A DNA stretch of 37,440 nt from an uncultured Thermogutta sp. (lineage in GTDB: Bacteria; Planctomycetota; Planctomycetia; Pirellulales; Thermoguttaceae). Each line of letters opens with the position of its first letter. The stretch's first letter is position 1. A program made the position numbers and the translations under genes. Below, in pieces: positions 33,347-37,440 of this stretch. The stretch is from the NCBI GenBank assembly GCA_937128505.1, contig CAKZMM010000063.1:1-37440 (forward strand). The letters are read 5' to 3'. The notes beneath the pieces are model-generated. The model searched no databases. It worked only from the letters and a program-made list of their open reading frames with translations, and was not told the DNA's origin.

Positions 33347-33970
33347 TCAGCCTTCCCCTTCCTCTCCGCGAAAAGCGCTACCCATCGAGTTTGCCGCACT
33401 CTCCTGCTGCGGTGTCCCTTCTTCAGTCTGCGGCTGAGGTGCACCTTCTTCGGCTCGGATAGGCCCACCCAGCTCGGCCGGAAGGGGGAGCGGCTCGCCA
33501 TTGGCATTCCGGCCCACCTCGAACGCCCGCAGGTTCTGAAGCATACGCAGCAAATCGTGCCGATCAAAAAGCGTGATCTTCTCAAATTGCTCGTCCAAGT
33601 GGGCAAATACGATTTCCATCTCCGCCAGAAGGATATCCCCCTTATGGCAGGTAGCCTTGACCATCGCCCCGTCTTTGCGAATGTACTCGATCGTTGCCTG
33701 GTAGATGAGCTGATCGCCGGGGAAGGCCTCCCCATAAAAGGTTGCCCGCGGAATCTTCGCCAAAATAACTTTCTTGCGGAAGTCGTTGTACTGACTGACC
33801 AAGAAGCCCCCGGTTTGAGCAAGTCCTTCGATGATGAGGGACTTGGGCATCAGAGGATAGCCTGGAAAGTGATCGTGCAAATGATCCTCGGCCAGGGTCA
33901 CATTTTTAATCGCTCGGGCAAATCGGCCCACTTCAAAATCCACGAACCGATCAATCCAAAACCAACGCAT
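33347..33970 (-). CDS. FabZ-like hotdog dehydratase with a changed motif and acidic tail
   Basis: This probable 3-hydroxyacyl-ACP dehydratase has 207 residues. The hotdog fold carries DHFPGYPLMPKSLIIEGLAQ with His34 and Glu48 at the catalytic positions of FabZ. The glycine that usually follows MP is lysine (Lys43). It opens MRWFWIDRFVDFEVGRFARA, similar to the dehydratase at 36309, so they are paralogs. After the fold (about 150) comes a segment with FDRHDLLRMLQNLRAFEVGR and then a Pro/Glu/Gln-rich tail (about 165-207) that looks disordered. It lies between the ACP and fabF genes. Whether it is an active dehydratase is uncertain. Confidence 0.87.
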   Translation of the reverse strand: MRWFWIDRFVDFEVGRFARAIKNVTLAEDHLHDHFPGYPLMPKSLIIEGLAQTGGFLVSQYNDFRKKVILAKIPRATFYGEAFPGDQLIYQATIEYIRKDGAMVKATCHKGDILLAEMEIVFAHLDEQFEKITLFDRHDLLRMLQNLRAFEVGRNANGEPLPLPAELGGPIRAEEGAPQPQTEEGTPQQESAANSMGSAFRGEEGEG

Positions 33971-34271
33971 TGAACTGTTCCAATCCAGCCTTGGACCTCA
34001 CGACCCGGCCGCCGTTTGTTATTCCCGTCCGTAAGAACTTCTGGCAACGAATCGATCGGCGTGCCCAAAACGTGCTACGCAAATTTCGGGCCCGGTTATT
34101 CTCCGCACTTCCCAGAGAGCTTCTATCCTCCGGAGTCCCCACCGAGCTTCCGAGCGCAAAGAAGGGTGAAAAACTTCGCTGCCACCCTAAAAAAATATCT
34201 CCGATCGAGTTCCGCGCGAAAAAGGATAAAAGCGGCCAAACGCAAAGATTCGTGCGAGTTCCCTCCGCTTT
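33971..34271. other. 301-bp gap inside the fatty-acid gene cluster
   Basis: No gene seen; frames here are Arg/Lys/Ser-rich. A gap this wide suggests a separate promoter for the dehydratase-fabF pair. No promoter or terminator can be named. Confidence 0.5.
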
Positions 34272-34664
34272 TCAAACGGTCGCCGCCAATTTCCCCTCAA
34301 CATACCGGCACATATCGCCCACGGTCAGAAGGTTGACGAAATCCTGCACCACGGGATTGGCCGCAAATTCATCAAGGTTGGCGTAGGGCATCCGCCGCCG
34401 CAATTCCGCTATTCCCTCCGGCGTCACTCGCCCATCCCGAACGTACTGTTCGTTGGACAAAATATCCATTGGCACTAATTCATCCCGGGGGATTTTGATG
34501 TTGAAGGCCTTCTCCAGCCGGAAGGCAATATCTAGCAGATCGATCGACTCCGCCCCCAAGTCCCCCACCAACGTTGCCCGGGGGGTCACTTGCTCTTCGT
34601 CTACCGCCAGGGCATCGACGAGAACCGCCTTCACTTTATCGAAAATCTCGTCCCGAGTGGGCAT
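34272..34664 (-). CDS. acyl carrier protein with a ~45-residue insertion
   Basis: Acyl carrier proteins hold the growing chain on a phosphopantetheine arm. The 130-residue product starts as a normal ACP (RDEIFDKVKAVLVDALAVDE) with the attachment motif LGAESIDLLDIAFRLEKAF; Ser40 is the predicted pantetheine site (ESID in place of the usual DSLD). After IKIPRDEL (to residue 63) comes an extra stretch (about 64-109, including NEQYVRDGRVTPEGIAELRR), before the last ACP helix, LTVGDMCRYVEGKL (113-126). Typical ACPs are about 75-80 residues. The start is supported by GGAGGG eight bases upstream. Its place between FabG and the dehydratase suggests a dedicated carrier. Confidence 0.9.
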   Translation of the reverse strand: MPTRDEIFDKVKAVLVDALAVDEEQVTPRATLVGDLGAESIDLLDIAFRLEKAFNIKIPRDELVPMDILSNEQYVRDGRVTPEGIAELRRRMPYANLDEFAANPVVQDFVNLLTVGDMCRYVEGKLAATV

Positions 34665-34785
34665 CTTTCACACCCTCCAATCGATTTCTACAAAAGTTCT
34701 TTCGCCCTTAAATAAGCCTCGTACACACTCTCAGGGGATTAATTGACCCACGCCCCTGGGATTAAAAGGCCGTTAAAAACGCCGT

Positions 34786-35538
34786 TTAATACCCTCCTAA
34801 GCTTAAGCCGCCGTCAACGCGAATGACTTGCCCGGTGATGTAAGCGGCGTCATCACTCGCCAAAAAAGCGACCACCCGAGCCACCTCTTCGGGAGTACCA
34901 ATTCGTTTCAGCGGGATCATCTCCTTCAACCGATCGCCGACCAAACTCCGCACCACCTGACTCATTTCGGTATCAATCATGCCCGGTGCAACGGCGTTTA
35001 CGCGAATATTTCGAGCAGCCAATTCCTTCGCCATCGCCCGAGTCAATGCTTCGATCCCCCCCTTACTGGCCGCATAATTGACCTGGCCACGCGATGCGAA
35101 GTACGATGCGGTGCTCGATAAATTGATAATGCACCCTGCCCGCTGGAACATCATGTGCTGGCTTACGGCCCGACAATAGTTGAAAGTCCCCGTCAAATTG
35201 GTGTCGAGCACCTCCTCCCACATCGCATCGGTCATAGACCCGAGCAACCCATCTCGGATGATTCCCGCTGAATTCACTAAAACGTCAATACGCTCAAATT
35301 GATCGACCAACTGATCAACGATTTCCTTGGCTCGCGCCGCGTCTCGGACATCCCCATGGAAGGCGAGAACCTGCAACCCGTCGCAACCGAGCTTACGACA
35401 CAAACTTTCAGCAGCCTCCTGATTGGCGCGGTACACGAACGCGACCCGACCGCCTAGCCGCGCCAAAACTTCCACACAAGCCCGGCCGATACCCCGACTC
35501 CCGCCCGTCACCAATACCACTTTTTGCTGAAGCGACAT
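34786..35538 (-). CDS. fabG: FabG-like 3-oxoacyl-ACP reductase
   Basis: It reduces 3-ketoacyl-ACP to 3-hydroxyacyl-ACP with NADPH. The 250-residue short-chain dehydrogenase has the cofactor motif TGGSRGIG (11-18), GDVRD, NSAG (89-92) and IIRDGLL, Asn114, and the catalytic set Ser142, Tyr155 and Lys159 (YAASKGG), followed by VNAVAPGMIDTEM and the C-terminal ITGQVIRVDGGL. These are FabG features rather than general SDR ones. It sits 121 bases upstream of the ACP gene on the same strand. No Shine-Dalgarno site is obvious. Confidence 0.93.
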   Translation of the reverse strand: MSLQQKVVLVTGGSRGIGRACVEVLARLGGRVAFVYRANQEAAESLCRKLGCDGLQVLAFHGDVRDAARAKEIVDQLVDQFERIDVLVNSAGIIRDGLLGSMTDAMWEEVLDTNLTGTFNYCRAVSQHMMFQRAGCIINLSSTASYFASRGQVNYAASKGGIEALTRAMAKELAARNIRVNAVAPGMIDTEMSQVVRSLVGDRLKEMIPLKRIGTPEEVARVVAFLASDDAAYITGQVIRVDGGLSLGGY

Positions 35539-35698
35539 TAGCCGAGTTGCCCGTCATCGTGCTGACTGATCGCAGGATTACCCGCCGACGAAGCCGCGTT
35601 ACACCCTCCGAATGATCCCGTACAAAACAAATTAAATTCCTTCGCAATCTTCCCTACGTTCTCTCGTTTGAATGCGACAATTGCATTCTCTCTCGTCT

Positions 35699-35736
35699 AT
35701 TCTCTGCCCAGGGCTGCATTCTTTGCCCAGAGCCCG
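35699..35736. repeat. 19-bp tandem duplication
   Basis: ATTCTCTGCCCAGGGCTGC (35699-35717) and ATTCTTTGCCCAGAGCCCG (35718-35736), 14 of 19 identical, with a weaker ATTCTCTCTCG copy before them. Confidence 0.75.
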
Positions 35737-36018
35737 GGTGCGGAAGTTACCGCTCACCGAAATCTGTCTTTTACAGTTCTGAAGGACGAAATCCTCCAGT
35801 TCCCACACTTATAGCACGACCAAAATTCCTATACTTGACGAACTTTCATACCTTTACTGAGGCAGGAAGCTACGGGGTTTAAAATAAAAAGGGATATAAA
35901 AAGCCGTTAGCTACCTCAGGGACAACCCTTCGCGGTTACCCACGACGTTCAATTGCCACGGCAATGTTGCGGCGATGTTGCTATTGACCCGGCAGAAGAC
36001 CCGGCCAAAACGCGTCTT

Positions 36019-36070
36019 TGCCAAATTGTCAATCAAAAAACCGATGCCAAATTATCAATCCAGAAATCGC
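36019..36070. repeat. 26-bp tandem duplication
   Basis: Copies at 36019-36044 and 36045-36070 share TGCCAAATTRTCAATC; 21 of 26 positions match. Confidence 0.9.
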
Positions 36071-36308
36071 AAAATCTACGGTCAAAAACCAGCTTCAAAA
36101 ACGGAACGCTTTTTTCCCCCCAATCAAAATTAACTAATCCGATAATTTACCGCTTAATTCTTCACTCCGCTACTTAGCTAGATTGCACTCGGTTAGGCGA
36201 CCGAAAACGATCCGGATTCGCTAAATACTTCCCCCCTTTCGATCCCAAAGTTTTGCTGAAGCTAAGTGCCGTGGCAGGTTCCAGTTCAGGCGGCTGCATA
36301 CCTCCGAA

Positions 36309-36830
36309 TTAACCGGTCGGCAATGGGGAGGCAATATTGCCCGGTCTGCCGTTCCGGGGTAACTCCCCGCGGAGCTGCCGATAAATCACCCTTAGCTTTT
36401 CGACGATGTGCCGATCCAGATACTCCCCCCCGGCAACCATTCCTGCAAGGTTGTACCTTTCCAAAGTAAGCCGTGCCGTCACACACACGCGATCTGCCAC
36501 AAATCCCTGTGTTCGAAATTGGGAAAGATCGGCGTTCGGCTCCAGAGCCTCTGCAACAATCCTCAGGGTCTGGCCAGGCTCTACAAACCGCCCATATTTT
36601 ACAGCCTTTACATCTTTTAGCACTACCACACTATGGGCAAAATCCTCGCTGGCTCTCACCAGCCAAGCAGCCGCCTGAGTCATTCCCTCCAACATAAGAA
36701 CCCCGGGCATAACGGGAAAACCCGGGAAATGATCCTCCAAATATTCCTCGGCGATCGAAAGATTCTTGACCGCGACAATCCGCTCACCGGGAATGAGTTC
36801 TTCGATACGGTCTATCAACAGAAAACGCAT
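36309..36830 (-). CDS. FabZ-like 3-hydroxyacyl-ACP dehydratase
   Basis: It removes water from 3-hydroxyacyl-ACP to give the enoyl-ACP. The 173-residue hotdog protein has the full FabZ active site: DHFPGFPVMPGVLMLEGMTQ with His34 and Glu48, and the family glycine intact (Gly43). It opens MRFLLIDRIEELIPGERIVA like a typical FabZ. The C-terminus (about 145-173: VEKLRVIYRQLRGELPRNGR) extends past the fold. It is the most upstream gene of the cluster, although 770 bases separate it from fabG, so co-transcription is uncertain. Compared with the paralog at 33347 it looks the more canonical enzyme. Confidence 0.9.
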   Translation of the reverse strand: MRFLLIDRIEELIPGERIVAVKNLSIAEEYLEDHFPGFPVMPGVLMLEGMTQAAAWLVRASEDFAHSVVVLKDVKAVKYGRFVEPGQTLRIVAEALEPNADLSQFRTQGFVADRVCVTARLTLERYNLAGMVAGGEYLDRHIVEKLRVIYRQLRGELPRNGRPGNIASPLPTG

Positions 36831-37440
36831 GACTTTTTGACATACCCCAAGAGAGGCCGGCTAACTTCCGCGCTCTTCCATGCCAAGTACGCCCTTCACC
36901 ACGCGGCCGATTGCCCCGAACCAGTCAGATCCCAAAACTTTTGACGTTGCTCGTGATCCGGGCACACAACACACCACTACCTTTGTCACAAAACAAATGA
37001 TTCTGAAAGCATAATCAGCGATCTTCTTTATCAAACAACGTTTTGTCAAATCACGTTGTAAAACCTTCAAGCATCGCCGGCCTCTGACCTGACACCATTT
37101 CCCCGCCGGCAACTAGCCCCCGCCCATCGTGCGTCCTCACGCGAGTCCAGGCCGAAACTTTTTCGACACCGGATTCCCCCGGAATGCACCCATAAATTAC
37201 CGAATTTTCCCAGATTGCGCTATTTTAGTTAGTCAACCCGGTGGTTCGTACCGCCGAGGATAACCCGGATTCCCCAGCGGTCCATACCGCCGGTGACCCC
37301 GAGCCGGCTTCTCCGGCCAACCCTCGGCCCAAACAAACGCAAAAAAGCTTCCTGTCCAGTGAACCGTCAATGTTGGAGCAGGCAATATAGTTTCTCAAGC
37401 CCAGATGAGCAACGGACCTTTTGAGCCGAGGACCGGGGAG
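36831..37440. other. 610-bp gene-free end of the window
   Basis: No gene seen. It contains an inverted repeat ACAACGT (37035-37041) with ACGTTGT (37053-37059), upstream of the fatty-acid cluster, and a 36-bp-period duplication at 37241. The right edge is cut by the window. Confidence 0.5.
37241..37312. repeat. 36-bp degenerate tandem duplication
   Basis: Segments at 37241 and 37277 share GYGGTYCRTACCGCCG at their starts (13 of 16 exact); the rest of each unit has drifted. Confidence 0.6.

Larger units (their letters stand above)
35539..36308. other. 770-bp gene-free gap inside the fatty-acid cluster
   Basis: No gene seen. It holds two tandem duplications (35699 and 36019) and a very AT-rich tract at about 36030-36180. 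It probably carries the promoter for fabG and the genes beyond it. Confidence 0.55.

Noticed and set aside
34731-34780. Tandem duplication between fabG and the ACP gene (GGGATTAA at 34735 and 34758)
   Set aside because: Similarity is limited to about eight bases plus scattered matches, so it may be chance.

Overview
This window looks like chromosomal DNA of a Planctomycetota member, most plausibly Pirellulales-like; genus and thermophily cannot be settled from sequence alone. Pointers are two secreted proteins of a type I associate with planctomycetes (one with a DUF1570-like HEATH zinc motif, one with HEAT-like repeats), a Tat-exported Gfo/Idh/MocA oxidoreductase, an FHA-GAF-AAA+ sigma-54 activator, a futalosine-pathway menaquinone gene, mostly solitary genes and long gene-free gaps. 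The 22 protein genes I accept cover only about 63% of the 37,440 bases. I found no tRNA, rRNA, CRISPR array, insertion sequence or phage gene.

Layout. 1-10 kb: sugar-acid and carbohydrate genes (YjhG-type D-xylonate dehydratase, a large secreted glycosidase-like protein on the other strand, the HEATH-motif secreted protein, a Tat-exported sugar oxidoreductase). 10.6-18.6 kb: housekeeping genes (thioredoxin-fold protein, MqnD-like menaquinone enzyme, a membrane-anchored coiled-coil protein, YceH/DUF480, PcrA/UvrD helicase). 18.9-23.2 kb: transcription factors, namely a free-standing RNA polymerase alpha-CTD-like protein and the FHA-GAF-AAA+-Fis sigma-54 activator, separated by about 1.9 kb without a gene that holds a sigma-54-like promoter. 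23.9-29 kb: an 86-aa conserved-looking protein, ThyX, a ParA/Soj ATPase without ParB, a flavodoxin-fold quinone reductase and a HAD hydrolase. 30.4-31.6 kb: the HEAT-like secreted protein. 32-36.8 kb: a one-strand type II fatty-acid elongation module (dehydratase, FabG, an ACP with a large insertion, second dehydratase, FabF) that could carry ACP-bound chains through condensation, ketoreduction and dehydration.

The most unusual signal is in the gaps. Almost every intergenic stretch holds a short tandem duplication, two to four copies of an 8-36 bp unit, sometimes exact and often 75-95% identical. Each locus has its own unrelated unit, so this is not a dispersed repeat family or CRISPR. I saw none inside the accepted genes. 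This points to a recurrent local duplication process, or to widespread paired binding sites.
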